A stretch of DNA of 64,000 nucleotides, taken from the NCBI RefSeq assembly GCF_000494755.1, contig NC_022657.1:4130001-4194000 (forward strand). The letters run 5' to 3'. The notes beneath the pieces were generated by a model. The model was not told the origin of the DNA. It searched no databases and saw only the letters and a list, made by a program, of their open reading frames with translations. Shown piece by piece: positions 7,841 to 16,760 of this stretch. The stretch is from Amorphoplanes friuliensis DSM 7358. Its GTDB lineage: Bacteria; Actinomycetota; Actinomycetes; Mycobacteriales; Micromonosporaceae. Position 1 is the first letter of the stretch. The number at the start of each line of letters is the position of its first letter. The position numbers and the translations under genes are program-made.

Positions 7841-9404
7841 CCGGGTCGCCGCAGACGCGGTCCCGGCCGCCGCGCTTGGCGGCGTACAGGTTGCGGTCGG
7901 CGGCGGCCAGGACGGCCGCCGGGGCCGGACCGGGGCCGCGGACCGAGGTGACACCGACACTGCAGGTCACCGGGAGCCCGCCGGTGACCGGTGCCCAGTC
8001 GTGGCCCGCGACGGCCAGCCGGATCCGTTCCGCGGCGATCCAGGCGGCGGTCGCGTCCGCGCCCGGCAGCAGGACGACGAACTCCTCGCCGCCGAGCCGC
8101 CCGACGACGGCGTCGTCCGGCGCCGTCCCCAGCAACAGGTCCGCGACGTCCCGCAGCACGAGGTCACCGGTCTCGTGCGACCTGGTGTCGTTGACCCGCT
8201 TGAAGTGGTCCAGGTCGATCAGGGCGACCGAGAGCCAGCCGCCCCGGACCCCGATCACCCCGAGCGCCACCGGGAGCGCCTCGTCGACGTGGCGGCGGTT
8301 GTGCAGACCGGTGAGCGCGTCGCGATGGGCCAGCTCGCGGAACTCGTCGGTGGCCCGGCGCGCCTCCTCGGCCTGGTGGACCGCCTGCAGCGTGCGGGAC
8401 CGGGCGTCCTGCTGCGCCGAGGTGAGGACCTGCGTCTCGGTGTGGAAGCGGCGGTACTCCTCGAACGCCTCCCGGTAGCGCCCGGCGGCGGCGTGCACGA
8501 GGGCCTGCTGCTCCCGGGCCCGTGCCTGGAGCCCCGGCAGGTCGTGCTCCGCACACAAGCGCAGCACGCGGTCGAGGATGGCCTGGGCCCGGCTGTCGTT
8601 GCCGAGCTCCCGCTGCGCCTCGGCCGCGGTGAGCATGGCCTCCTCGAGAGCGTTGCCCTCGTCGAGCAGGTGCTTCGGGGCGTCGTCGGTCAGGAACGCG
8701 CCGAGGATGACCTCGACGTCGGCGTACCGGCCGGCCAGCATGGCGACGCGGGCGCAGGTGTCCAGGCAGGTGGCGCTCAGCGGCACCCCGGCGCTGCGGG
8801 CGGCGAACCGCATCCGTCGCTCGAGGTCCTCCGCGGCCGCCAGGTCACCGCGTACGCAGGCGGTGTAGGTCATGTTGTTGAGCAGCAGCAACGCCAGCTC
8901 GGCGTCCCGGTGGACCGTGGCGATCTCGAGGGCCTCGCCGAAGCGGCGCAGGGCCTCGCCGGGGGAGCCGGTCTCGTCGAGCAGCACCGCCAGGCACATC
9001 AGGTGCCGGGCCCGGATCGCCGGGACGACGTCGTCGGCGGTGTGCGACATGCACTGCACGGCGTGGGCGAGCGCGGTGGCCAGGTCGCCCAGCTGCCGGA
9101 AGAAGATCGAGAGTGCGCGGTGGCAGCGGGCCAGGAGATAGTCGTCGCCCAGCTCGACGGCCTCCGGGTGGACCTGGTGGATCGCACGACCGCCGCCGGC
9201 GGTGTCACCCTCGCGGAGCAGCACGACGATCTCCGCGACCCGCGCCCGCAACACCAGATCCGTACGCCCGAGCGCGACCGCCTCCCGCTGGATGCGCCCG
9301 GCCGCGATCCTGTCGTCCTGAACCGTCGCGGCGAAGCCGATTTCCAGGGTCAGCAGCTCGTCGGCCAGACGACGGGCGTCCGCCGGCGCGTGCGTCGTGG
9401 TCAC
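7827..9404 (-). CDS. TPR-type helical repeat protein with C-terminal GGDEF (diguanylate cyclase)
   Basis: 525 residues, no signal peptide. Residues 1-330 are helical TPR-like repeats (LGDLATALAHAVQCM, GSPGEALRRFGEALEIA, AGRYREAFEEYRRFH). A helical linker (about 335-362) leads to a GGDEF domain with RDALTGLHNRR, DLDHFKRVND and the active-site sequence GGEEF at 438-442, so c-di-GMP synthesis is expected. The position of the usual RxxD inhibitory site reads PDDA, so product inhibition is probably absent. The protein is soluble, and the repeats may sense a partner protein. Convergent with the membrane-protein gene. Confidence 0.9.
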   Translation of the reverse strand: MTTTHAPADARRLADELLTLEIGFAATVQDDRIAAGRIQREAVALGRTDLVLRARVAEIVVLLREGDTAGGGRAIHQVHPEAVELGDDYLLARCHRALSIFFRQLGDLATALAHAVQCMSHTADDVVPAIRARHLMCLAVLLDETGSPGEALRRFGEALEIATVHRDAELALLLLNNMTYTACVRGDLAAAEDLERRMRFAARSAGVPLSATCLDTCARVAMLAGRYADVEVILGAFLTDDAPKHLLDEGNALEEAMLTAAEAQRELGNDSRAQAILDRVLRLCAEHDLPGLQARAREQQALVHAAAGRYREAFEEYRRFHTETQVLTSAQQDARSRTLQAVHQAEEARRATDEFRELAHRDALTGLHNRRHVDEALPVALGVIGVRGGWLSVALIDLDHFKRVNDTRSHETGDLVLRDVADLLLGTAPDDAVVGRLGGEEFVVLLPGADATAAWIAAERIRLAVAGHDWAPVTGGLPVTCSVGVTSVRGPGPAPAAVLAAADRNLYAAKRGGRDRVCGDPVTSS

Positions 9405-9479
9405 GATGCTCCCGAGGCTGGGTGGCTCCCCAGGATGTCGGCCCCGGAGAGCGGAACGGGTGCGGCGCGGGTGCGCGGC

Positions 9480-9516
9480 GGTTGCGGCCCGGCCCGGTGC
9501 CGGCCGGGCCGCAACC
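9480..9516 (-). terminator. terminator hairpin after the mannanase gene
   Basis: A perfect 15-bp stem (9480-9494 with 9502-9516) with a 7-nt loop. It begins 5 bp past the mannanase stop codon and lies in the 117-bp gap before the GGDEF gene start. Confidence 0.75.
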
Positions 9517-9521
9517 CGTGC

Positions 9522-10886
9522 TCAGGCGGCCGAGCAGGTCGCCGTAGGTGCGGTGTTCGTGCCGGTCGAGCTGGCGGTGAAGCCCCAGCTGGTGCCGCCA
9601 CCGGCGGGTAGGGACCCGTTGTAGTTCAGGCTGCGGGCCGTGATGGCGCTGCCCGACGAGGTGACCGTGGCGTTCCAGGTGTTGGTGAACTGCTGGCCGC
9701 TGGGCCACGTCCACGTCACGGTCCACGAGCTGATGGCGGCGCTGCCCGCGGTGACGGTCACGGCGCCTTGGAAGCCGCTGCCCCACGAGCCGGTCATCGC
9801 GTACGTGGCGGTGCACTGCTTGCCGGCCGGCGGCGGTGTGGTCGGCGAGGGCGGGGGAGTCGACGGCGAGGTGGGGTCCGTCGGCGGGGTGGTGCCGCCG
9901 TAGACGGAGGCCTCCCGAGAGGTCGCCTTGATGCCGTTGGCGCCGTTGAAGAGCCGCTCACCCCACGAGGTCAGCGCGGCGGCGTTGAAGTTGGTGACCA
10001 GGTCGAGGTATTCGACGCCGCCGCCGTTGCCGCTCCAGGACCAGCCGAGATAGCCGATGCCCTGCGCCTGGGCGGTGGCCAGGATGGTGTCCTCGTCGGG
10101 GTTGCCGTCGGAGTGGTTGTGGCCGAACTCGCCGACCACGATCGGCAGGCCCGCGGTGCGGAACCGGCCCAGGTAGTCGGTGATCTCCGCGGCGGTGTCG
10201 AACACGCCGTACATGTGGATCGAGAAGATCGTGTTGCGCTGCGGATCGGCGGCGAACACCGAGGCCGCGTTGTCGCGCATCACGAACTGCCAGTCCTGAC
10301 CCCAGTTCGGCGCGTCCACCATGATCGAGTGTTCGAATCCGGCGGCGCGCAGCCTGGTGATCGCCGACTTGGTGTCCGCTGTCCAGGCCGCCGCGTTCGT
10401 GTTGCCGTACGGCTCGTTGCCGATGTTGAGGATGACGTAGCGCTCCTGACCGGCGAGGGCGCTCTTGATGCTGATCCAGTAGTCGACGGCTTTCGCCAGG
10501 GTGGTGGCGGCGCTGTCCTCGCCGTACCCGGTGGTGTCGTGCACCTCCAGGACGCAGATGAGCTTGTTCGCCTTGCAGGTGTTGATGACCGTGGTGACGT
10601 TCGCGGCGTCGTTGCGGGTCCAGCGGTCGCCGCTGCTCAGCACCACCCGGACGGTGTTCGCGCCCAGCGCCTTGATGTCGGCGAGCGAGCCGAGCTTGTC
10701 GGCGTACCAGGTGTGGGCGTGGTTGACGCCGCGCATGACGAAGTTGTTGCCGTTGGCGTCCAGGATGCGGCCGCCGCTGACGGTGAAACCGGCGGCGGCC
10801 TGGGCCGGCTGCGCCGCGACGGTGACCACGGTGGTCACCGCCAGGAAGAGGGCGGCCAGGCCGCCGAAGAGCTTGCGTCGTCTCAC
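9522..10886 (-). CDS. secreted GH5 (subfamily 8-like) endo-beta-1,4-mannanase with C-terminal CBM2
   Basis: 454 residues from the GTG at 10886, which has AGGAGGA at 10892-10898; a longer reading to an ATG at 10952 would run across the operator. Order: Sec signal ending AQAAA, GH5 barrel (about 32-325), Pro/Thr linker and CBM2 (last about 100 residues). The barrel has FVMRGVNHAHTWY, acid/base Glu in NIGNEPYG and nucleophile Glu in VVGEFGHNH. The NHAHTWY motif is typical of GH5_8 mannanases rather than cellulases. CBM2 would hold the enzyme on cellulose in plant cell walls. Its leader carries a CebR-type operator, and the gene diverges from the GH74 operon. Confidence 0.9.
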   Translation of the reverse strand: MRRRKLFGGLAALFLAVTTVVTVAAQPAQAAAGFTVSGGRILDANGNNFVMRGVNHAHTWYADKLGSLADIKALGANTVRVVLSSGDRWTRNDAANVTTVINTCKANKLICVLEVHDTTGYGEDSAATTLAKAVDYWISIKSALAGQERYVILNIGNEPYGNTNAAAWTADTKSAITRLRAAGFEHSIMVDAPNWGQDWQFVMRDNAASVFAADPQRNTIFSIHMYGVFDTAAEITDYLGRFRTAGLPIVVGEFGHNHSDGNPDEDTILATAQAQGIGYLGWSWSGNGGGVEYLDLVTNFNAAALTSWGERLFNGANGIKATSREASVYGGTTPPTDPTSPSTPPPSPTTPPPAGKQCTATYAMTGSWGSGFQGAVTVTAGSAAISSWTVTWTWPSGQQFTNTWNATVTSSGSAITARSLNYNGSLPAGGGTSWGFTASSTGTNTAPTATCSAA

Positions 10887-10937
10887 GGGGGTCCTCCTCA
10901 GGCGGCGCTCACGGCGCCGTTCGGGTGAGTTGAGTGA

Positions 10938-10951
10938 CGGGAGCGCTCCCA
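10938..10951. promoter_or_regulatory. CebR-type operator of the mannanase gene
   Basis: CGGGAGCGCTCCCA differs by one base from TGGGAGCGCTCCCA, the operator known for the cellobiose-responsive LacI-family repressor CebR. It lies 52 bp before the mannanase GTG and downstream of that gene's predicted promoter, in a position to block elongation. Confidence 0.85.
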
Positions 10952-10970
10952 CAATGGATTGACGGGCATC

Positions 10971-10999
10971 TTTCTACCTACTCGGTTCAGTTGTGTCAA
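10971..10999 (-). promoter_or_regulatory. sigma-70-type promoter of the mannanase gene
   Basis: On the minus strand, TTGACA (10999-10994) and TAGAAA (10976-10971) are separated by 17 bp. Transcription would start near 10964 and run into the operator at 10951-10938. Confidence 0.6.
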
Positions 11000-11041
11000 C
11001 GAGCCGGAAACTTTCTCGACACATTGATTTGTTTCGAGCTC

Positions 11042-11070
11042 TTGACAACGAAATCACGACAGGACACATT
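11042..11070 (+). promoter_or_regulatory. sigma-70-type promoter of the GH74-GH48-AA10 operon
   Basis: TTGACA at 11042-11047 and CACATT at 11065-11070 with 17-bp spacing. The start point would fall near 11077, inside the operator that follows. Confidence 0.6.
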
Positions 11071-11072
11071 CA

Positions 11073-11086
11073 TGGGAGCGCTCCCA
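11073..11086. promoter_or_regulatory. perfect CebR operator over the start point of the cellulase operon
   Basis: TGGGAGCGCTCCCA, a full match to the CebR operator; the palindrome extends to 11071-11088. It overlaps the predicted transcription start, so a bound repressor would prevent initiation. Release by cellobiose or cello-oligosaccharides is the known mechanism for this site class. No gene in the window is a clear cebR, so the repressor is probably encoded elsewhere. Confidence 0.9.
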
Positions 11087-11147
11087 TGAGAGACGTCCGT
11101 CGATGGCGCAGTCCCCGGCGTCGTGACGTGTCCGGAGAGGAATCCCC

Positions 11148-13796
11148 TTGCGACGCCCTTTCATCGTTCTGGCGGCCGCCGCACTGCTCGTCGGTGCGAC
11201 GACCTATGTGGCCCAGGCGGCCGGCCGTCCTCCGGCCGCCTGGGCCGCAGCCGCCGCCGCCGAGCCGCACACCTGGAAGAACGTGCGCATCGACGGCGGC
11301 GGTTTTGTGCCCGGCCTGATCTTCAACCGCACCGAGAAGAACCTGATCTACGCGCGCACCGACATCGGCGGCGCGTACCGCTGGAACCAGGCGGGGCAGA
11401 GCTGGGTGCCGTTGCTGGACTGGGTGGGCCAGGACAACTGGGGTTACAACGGGGTGCTGAGCATCGCCACCGACCCCGTCGACACCGACCGGGTCTACGC
11501 GGCGGTGGGGATGTACACGAACAGCTGGGACCCGAACAACGGCGCGATCCTGAGGTCCAGCGACCGCGGTGCGACGTGGCAGGTCACCAAGCTGCCCTTC
11601 AAGAACGGCGGCAACATGCCGGGCCGCGGCATGGGGGAGCGGCTCGCCGTCGACCCCCACGACAACAGCCGCGTCTACTTCGCCGCCGAGGGTGGCAACG
11701 GCCTGTGGCGCAGCACCGACTTCGGGGCGACCTGGGCGAAGGTCACGGCGTTCCCCAACGCCGGCAACTACGTGCAGGACCCGGGTGACACCAACGGCTA
11801 CCTGAGCCAGAACCAGGGTCTGACCTGGGTGACCTTCGACGACGTCACCCGCGACGTCTACGTCGGCGTGGCCGACAAGGAGAACCCGGTCTACCGCTCC
11901 ACGGACGGGGGCGCCACCTGGGCACGCATTCCCGGGCAGCCCACGGGCTACCTCGCCCACAAGGGTGTCCTCGACCCCGTCAACCACTACCTCTACACAG
12001 CCACCAGCGACACCGGTGGCCCGTACGAGGGTGGCAAGGGTCAGGTCTCGCGGTTCAACACGGTGACCGGGGAGTGGACCGACGTCAGCCCGGTCAAGCT
12101 CAGCGCCGGTGACGACCTGTACTTCGGCTATTCCGGCCTGACGGTCGACCGGCAGAAGCCCGGAACGCTGATCGTCGCCACGCAGATCTCCTGGTGGCCG
12201 GACGCGATCTTCTTCCGCAGCACCGACAGCGGCGCCACGTGGACGCGGATCTGGGACTTCACCAGTTATCCGAGCGTGTCCAAGCGCTACACCATGGACA
12301 TCTCGGCGAACCCGTGGCTGGACTTCAACACCAGCCCGCAGCCGCCCGAGTCGACACCGAAGCTCGGCTGGATGAACGAGTCCGTCGAGATCGACCCGTT
12401 CGACTCCGACCGGATGCTCTACGGCACCGGTGCCACGGTCTACGGCACGACGCAGCTGACCAACTGGGACCGCAACACACCGTTCACGATCAAGCCGATG
12501 GCCAGAGGGCTCGAGGAGACCGCGGTCCTGGACCTCGCCAGCCCGCCCTCGGGTGCGCCGCTGGTCAGCGCGCTCGGCGACATCGGCGGCTTCCACCACG
12601 CCGACCTCGACACGGTGCCGGCGACCTTCCACGACACGCCGAGCCTGGGCAGCAACACCGGCCTGGACTTCGCCGAGCTCGACCCCCAGGTGTTCGTCCG
12701 CGTGGGCAACGCCGACGCGGCACCGCACATCGGCGTCTCCACCGACGGCGGCAAGAACTGGTACAACGGCCAGGAGCCGGCCGGGGTCACCGGCGGCGGC
12801 TCGGTCGCGGTCTCGGCCGACGCCGGCGCGGTCGTCTGGGCCCCGGGCGGCGCCGGTGTGCACTACTCGACCACGCGCGGCAGCTCCTGGACGGCCTCGA
12901 CGGGACTTCCGGCCGGTGCCAAGGTCGAGAGCGACCGGGTCAACCCCAAGACCTTCTACGGGTACGCGGCGGGCAAGTTCTACGCCAGCACCGACGGGGG
13001 CGCCACCTTCACCGCCTCGACCGCCGCGATGCCCTCCACGGGACGGGTCAACTTCCACGCCGTACCCGGAAAGGCCGGGGACGTCTGGCTGGCCGGTGAG
13101 ACCGGTCTGCTGCACTCGACGAACGCCGGCACCACCTTCACCGCGGTCGCGGGCGTGACGTCGGCGATCAACGTCGCCTTCGGCAAGGCGGCACCCGGCG
13201 CGGCCTACCCGGCGGTCTTCCTGGTCGGCACGGTCGAGGGCGTGACGGGGGTCTTCCGGTCCGACACCGGCGGCACCTCCTGGGTCCGGATCAACGACGA
13301 CGCCCACCAGTACGGCAACGCCGGTGACGCGCTCGCCGGTGACCCGCGGATCTACGGCCGTGTCTACCTCGGCACCAACGGACGCGGCATCCTCTACGCC
13401 GACCGTCAGGGCGGAGCGACGCCCCCACCGTCCACCTCGGTGTCCCCGCCGGTGCCGTCGGCGTCGGTCTCCACGCCGGCCCCGGCCACGGGCTGCTCGG
13501 CGACCTACAAGATCACCGGATCCTGGCAGGGCGGCTTCCAGGGTGAGGTCAGTGTCCGCAACACCGGCAATGCCGCCACCAAGAGCTGGACCACCGGCTG
13601 GGCCTTCACCGCGGGACAGAGCCTGTCCCAGGTGTGGGGGGCCACCGGCGGACAGACCGGCACCACGGTGTCCCTCCGTGACGCCGGCTGGAACGGAGCC
13701 CTGGCCCCGAACGCCACGGCCACGATCGGCTTCCTCGCCTCGTGGACCGGCTCCAACCCCGTTCCTGCGCCGATCACCTGTGCGGCCACGTCATGA
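11148..13796 (+). CDS. secreted GH74 xyloglucanase with C-terminal CBM2
   Basis: 882 residues from a TTG at 11148 with GGAGAGG at 11134-11140. Sec signal (about 1-25 or slightly longer), then GH74 tandem seven-bladed propellers (about 42-745) marked by repeated Asp-box motifs (SSDRGATW, STDFGATW, STDGGATW, STDSGATW, STDGGKNW), a Pro/Ser linker and CBM2 (about 780-882, GCSATYKITGSWQGGFQG). GH74 enzymes cut the beta-1,4-glucan backbone of xyloglucan outside the cell. It is the first gene of an operon with GH48 and AA10 under the CebR operator. Length and order are normal for actinobacterial GH74-CBM2. Confidence 0.95.
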   Translation: MRRPFIVLAAAALLVGATTYVAQAAGRPPAAWAAAAAAEPHTWKNVRIDGGGFVPGLIFNRTEKNLIYARTDIGGAYRWNQAGQSWVPLLDWVGQDNWGYNGVLSIATDPVDTDRVYAAVGMYTNSWDPNNGAILRSSDRGATWQVTKLPFKNGGNMPGRGMGERLAVDPHDNSRVYFAAEGGNGLWRSTDFGATWAKVTAFPNAGNYVQDPGDTNGYLSQNQGLTWVTFDDVTRDVYVGVADKENPVYRSTDGGATWARIPGQPTGYLAHKGVLDPVNHYLYTATSDTGGPYEGGKGQVSRFNTVTGEWTDVSPVKLSAGDDLYFGYSGLTVDRQKPGTLIVATQISWWPDAIFFRSTDSGATWTRIWDFTSYPSVSKRYTMDISANPWLDFNTSPQPPESTPKLGWMNESVEIDPFDSDRMLYGTGATVYGTTQLTNWDRNTPFTIKPMARGLEETAVLDLASPPSGAPLVSALGDIGGFHHADLDTVPATFHDTPSLGSNTGLDFAELDPQVFVRVGNADAAPHIGVSTDGGKNWYNGQEPAGVTGGGSVAVSADAGAVVWAPGGAGVHYSTTRGSSWTASTGLPAGAKVESDRVNPKTFYGYAAGKFYASTDGGATFTASTAAMPSTGRVNFHAVPGKAGDVWLAGETGLLHSTNAGTTFTAVAGVTSAINVAFGKAAPGAAYPAVFLVGTVEGVTGVFRSDTGGTSWVRINDDAHQYGNAGDALAGDPRIYGRVYLGTNGRGILYADRQGGATPPPSTSVSPPVPSASVSTPAPATGCSATYKITGSWQGGFQGEVSVRNTGNAATKSWTTGWAFTAGQSLSQVWGATGGQTGTTVSLRDAGWNGALAPNATATIGFLASWTGSNPVPAPITCAATS

Positions 13797-13824
13797 CCCT
13801 CCCCACCCCCAGGAAGGACCAGCG

Positions 13825-16749
13825 ATGAGATCCCACTCCCGGAGAACGCGCTACCGACGCGGGCTCGCCGCGTCGGCGGCGGTGCTCCTCGGCGCCGGCC
13901 TGGTCGTCGCCGGCTCGTCGCCCGCGCAGGCCGCGGCCGGCTGTACGGTCGTCTACCGCGTCCAGAGCCAGTGGACCGGCGGGTTCACCGGTGACATCGC
14001 CATCACCAACTCCGGTGACCCGGTGACCAGCTGGCGTCTCGAGTACGACTTCCCCGACGCGAACCAGAAGGTGACCCAGGGCTGGAGCGGCACGTACGCG
14101 CAGAGCGCCCGCCACGTCACGGTCTCGAACGCGGCGTGGAACGGCAACCTCGGCACCGGAGCGTCGGTCAGCACCGGCTTCAACGGTACGTTCACCAGCG
14201 CGAACCCGGTCCCCACGGCGTTCACCCTCAACGGCACGCCGTGCAACGGGGCCGCCGCCGCGCCGACCGTGTCGATCAGCAGCCCGGCCGCCAACACGCG
14301 GTTCTCGGCGCCCGCGTCGATCCCGATGGCGGCGACCGCCACGGCCGCGAGCGGGTCCACCATCAGCAAGGTCGAGTTCTACCACGACGGCCTGCTGCTC
14401 AACACCGACACCACGGCGCCGTACGCGTACACCTGGGCCGGCGTCCCGGCGCAGACCGCGGCGTACCACCTGCAGGCGATCGCGTACGACTCGGCGGGTG
14501 TGAAGAGCCCGACGGCTGACGTGCCGGTCTTCGTCGACGCGTCGACCACGCCGGCCGTCATCACCGACGCCACCTCGCTGACGGTGTCGCCGGGCAAGAC
14601 CGCGACGTTCAAGGTGGCGCTCTCCAAGGCGCCGGCCGAGAACACCACCGTCACGGTCGCGCGGAGCGCCGGTGCCACCACGGTGTCGGCGACGCCCGCG
14701 TCGCTGACGTTCACGCCGGCCAACTGGAACACCGCGCAGACGGTGACCGTCGCCGCGGCCACCACGGCCGCGGTCAACTCGACCGCGACCATCACCGCCT
14801 CGGCCACCGGCCACACGGCGGCGAGCGTCACCGCGACCGTCCTCGCCGAGGGCAGCGCCGACGCGCGGTTCACCCAGCTCTACAACGACATCAAGAACCC
14901 GGCCAACGGCTACTTCAGCCCGGAGGGTGTGCCCTACCACTCGATCGAGACGCTGATCGACGAGGCGCCCGACCACGGTCACGAGACCACGTCCGAGGCG
15001 TTCAGCTACTGGCTGTGGCTGGAGGCCGAGCACGGTCAGGTGACCGGCGAGTGGACGCCGTTCAACGCGGCGTGGGCGTCGATGGAGAAGTACATCATCC
15101 CGTCGCACGCCGACCAGCCCACCAACGACAAGTACGACGCCTCCAAGCCGGCGACGTACGCCTCCGAGCACCCGCTGCCGTCGCAGTACCCGTCACAGCT
15201 GGACCCCAGCGTGTCGGTCGGCACGGACCCGCTCGCCGGTGAGCTGAAGTCCGCGTACGGCACCTCCGACATCTACGGCATGCACTGGCTGATGGACGTC
15301 GACAACACGTACGGCTTCGGGCGCTGCGGTGACGGCACCAGCCGGGTCACCTACATCAACACCTTCCAGCGTGGCCCGCAGGAGTCGACGTTCGAGACCG
15401 TGCCGCAGCCGGCCTGCGACACGTTCAAGCACGGCGGCCCGAACGGCTACCTCGACCTGTTCACCAAGGACTCGTCGTACGCCAAGCAGTGGAAGTACAC
15501 CAACGCCCCCGACGCGGACTCCCGTGCCGTGCAGGCGGCGTACTGGGCGCTGCAGTGGGCGACCGCGCAGGGCAAGCAGTCGCAGATCTCCGCCGCGGTG
15601 GCCAACGCCGCCAAGATGGGTGACTACCTGCGGTACTCCTTCTACGACAAGTACTTCAAGAACCCGGGCTGCACCTCGACGTCGTGCCCGGCGGGCTCCG
15701 GCAAGAGCAGCTCGAACAACCTGATGTCCTGGTACTACGCGTGGGGCGGCGCGACCGACACCCAGGCCGGCTGGGCGTGGCGGATCGGCTCCAGCACGAG
15801 CCACTTCGGCTACCAGAACCCGATGGCCGCGTACGTGCTCTCCAACGTCAGCGCGCTGACACCGAAGTCGCCGACGGCCAAGGCCGACTGGCAGGCCAGC
15901 CTCAACCGGCAACTGGAGTTCTACCAGTGGCTGCAGTCGTCCGAGGGCGGCATCGCCGGCGGTGCGACCAACAGCTGGGAGGGCGCCTACAAGACGCCGC
16001 CGGCCGGCACCCCGACGTTCTACGGCCTGTCGTACGTCGAGGCCCCGGTCTACGAGGACCCGCCGTCGAACCGCTGGTTCGGCATGCAGACCTGGTCGCT
16101 GGAACGCCTCGCCGAGTACTACTACACGACCGGTGACGCCAAGGCGAAGTCCGTCCTGGACAAGTGGGTCACCTGGGCGCTGGACAACACCGAGATCGGC
16201 GCGTCCAGCTTCGCCATCCCGTCGGACCTGGCGTGGACGGGCAAGCCGGCCACGTGGAACCCGTCGAGCCCGGTGGCCAACACCGGCCTGCACGTCGAGG
16301 TCACCAGCAAGGGTCAGGACCTCGGTGTGGCCGGCTCGTACGCCAAGCTGCTCACGTACTACGCGGCGAAGTCCGGTAACGCCCGGGCCAAGACCGCCGC
16401 GAAGGGCCTGCTGGACGCGATCTGGGCGTACAAGGACCCGAAGGGTGTCTCGGTGACCGAGACGCGGGCCGACTACAACCGCATGGACGACGTCTACGAC
16501 GCCGCGACCGGTCAGGGCATCTACATCCCGCCGGGCTGGAGCGGCAAGATGCCGAACGGCGACGTCATCAAGCCGGGGGTGTCCTTCGTGGACATCCGTT
16601 CCTTCTACAAGAACGACCCGGACTGGCCGAAGGTCCAGAGCTACCTCGACGGTGGCCCGGCGCCGACGTTCAACTACCACCGTTTCTGGGCCCAGGTCGA
16701 CGTGGCCACCGGCTACGCGGACTTCGCCCGCCTCTTCCCGAACGGCTGA
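13825..16749 (+). CDS. secreted GH48 cellobiohydrolase with N-terminal CBM2 and two beta-sandwich modules
   Basis: 974 residues from the ATG at 13825, with AGGAAGGA at 13811-13818. Order: Sec signal ending AQAAA (about 37), CBM2 (about 40-140), Ig-like module (about 148-240, PTVSISSPA, ISKVEFYHDG), a second Thr/Val-rich beta module (about 243-345), then the GH48 catalytic domain (about 348-974). GH48 motifs include GYFSPEGVPYHS and the catalytic-acid region HGHETTSEAFSYW. GH48 enzymes act processively from reducing ends of cellulose and are central to cellulolytic actinomycetes. The gene begins 28 bp after GH74 and ends 11 bp before AA10, so the three should be co-transcribed. Confidence 0.95.
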   Translation: MRSHSRRTRYRRGLAASAAVLLGAGLVVAGSSPAQAAAGCTVVYRVQSQWTGGFTGDIAITNSGDPVTSWRLEYDFPDANQKVTQGWSGTYAQSARHVTVSNAAWNGNLGTGASVSTGFNGTFTSANPVPTAFTLNGTPCNGAAAAPTVSISSPAANTRFSAPASIPMAATATAASGSTISKVEFYHDGLLLNTDTTAPYAYTWAGVPAQTAAYHLQAIAYDSAGVKSPTADVPVFVDASTTPAVITDATSLTVSPGKTATFKVALSKAPAENTTVTVARSAGATTVSATPASLTFTPANWNTAQTVTVAAATTAAVNSTATITASATGHTAASVTATVLAEGSADARFTQLYNDIKNPANGYFSPEGVPYHSIETLIDEAPDHGHETTSEAFSYWLWLEAEHGQVTGEWTPFNAAWASMEKYIIPSHADQPTNDKYDASKPATYASEHPLPSQYPSQLDPSVSVGTDPLAGELKSAYGTSDIYGMHWLMDVDNTYGFGRCGDGTSRVTYINTFQRGPQESTFETVPQPACDTFKHGGPNGYLDLFTKDSSYAKQWKYTNAPDADSRAVQAAYWALQWATAQGKQSQISAAVANAAKMGDYLRYSFYDKYFKNPGCTSTSCPAGSGKSSSNNLMSWYYAWGGATDTQAGWAWRIGSSTSHFGYQNPMAAYVLSNVSALTPKSPTAKADWQASLNRQLEFYQWLQSSEGGIAGGATNSWEGAYKTPPAGTPTFYGLSYVEAPVYEDPPSNRWFGMQTWSLERLAEYYYTTGDAKAKSVLDKWVTWALDNTEIGASSFAIPSDLAWTGKPATWNPSSPVANTGLHVEVTSKGQDLGVAGSYAKLLTYYAAKSGNARAKTAAKGLLDAIWAYKDPKGVSVTETRADYNRMDDVYDAATGQGIYIPPGWSGKMPNGDVIKPGVSFVDIRSFYKNDPDWPKVQSYLDGGPAPTFNYHRFWAQVDVATGYADFARLFPNG

Positions 16750-16760
16750 GAGGAACTGCC

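Noticed and set aside
9522..10886. Calling the GH5 protein an endoglucanase
   Set aside because: The motif RGVNHAHTWY and overall layout fit GH5 subfamily 8 mannanases better.
10887..10952. An upstream ATG start for the mannanase gene at 10952
   Set aside because: It would translate through the operator and place 22 Arg-rich residues before the signal peptide; the GTG at 10886 has an excellent ribosome site.
13324..13824. An N-terminal extension of the GH48 frame over the GH74 3' end
   Set aside because: The added sequence is Arg/Pro-rich antiphase translation of CBM2; the ATG at 13825 is followed by a proper signal peptide.
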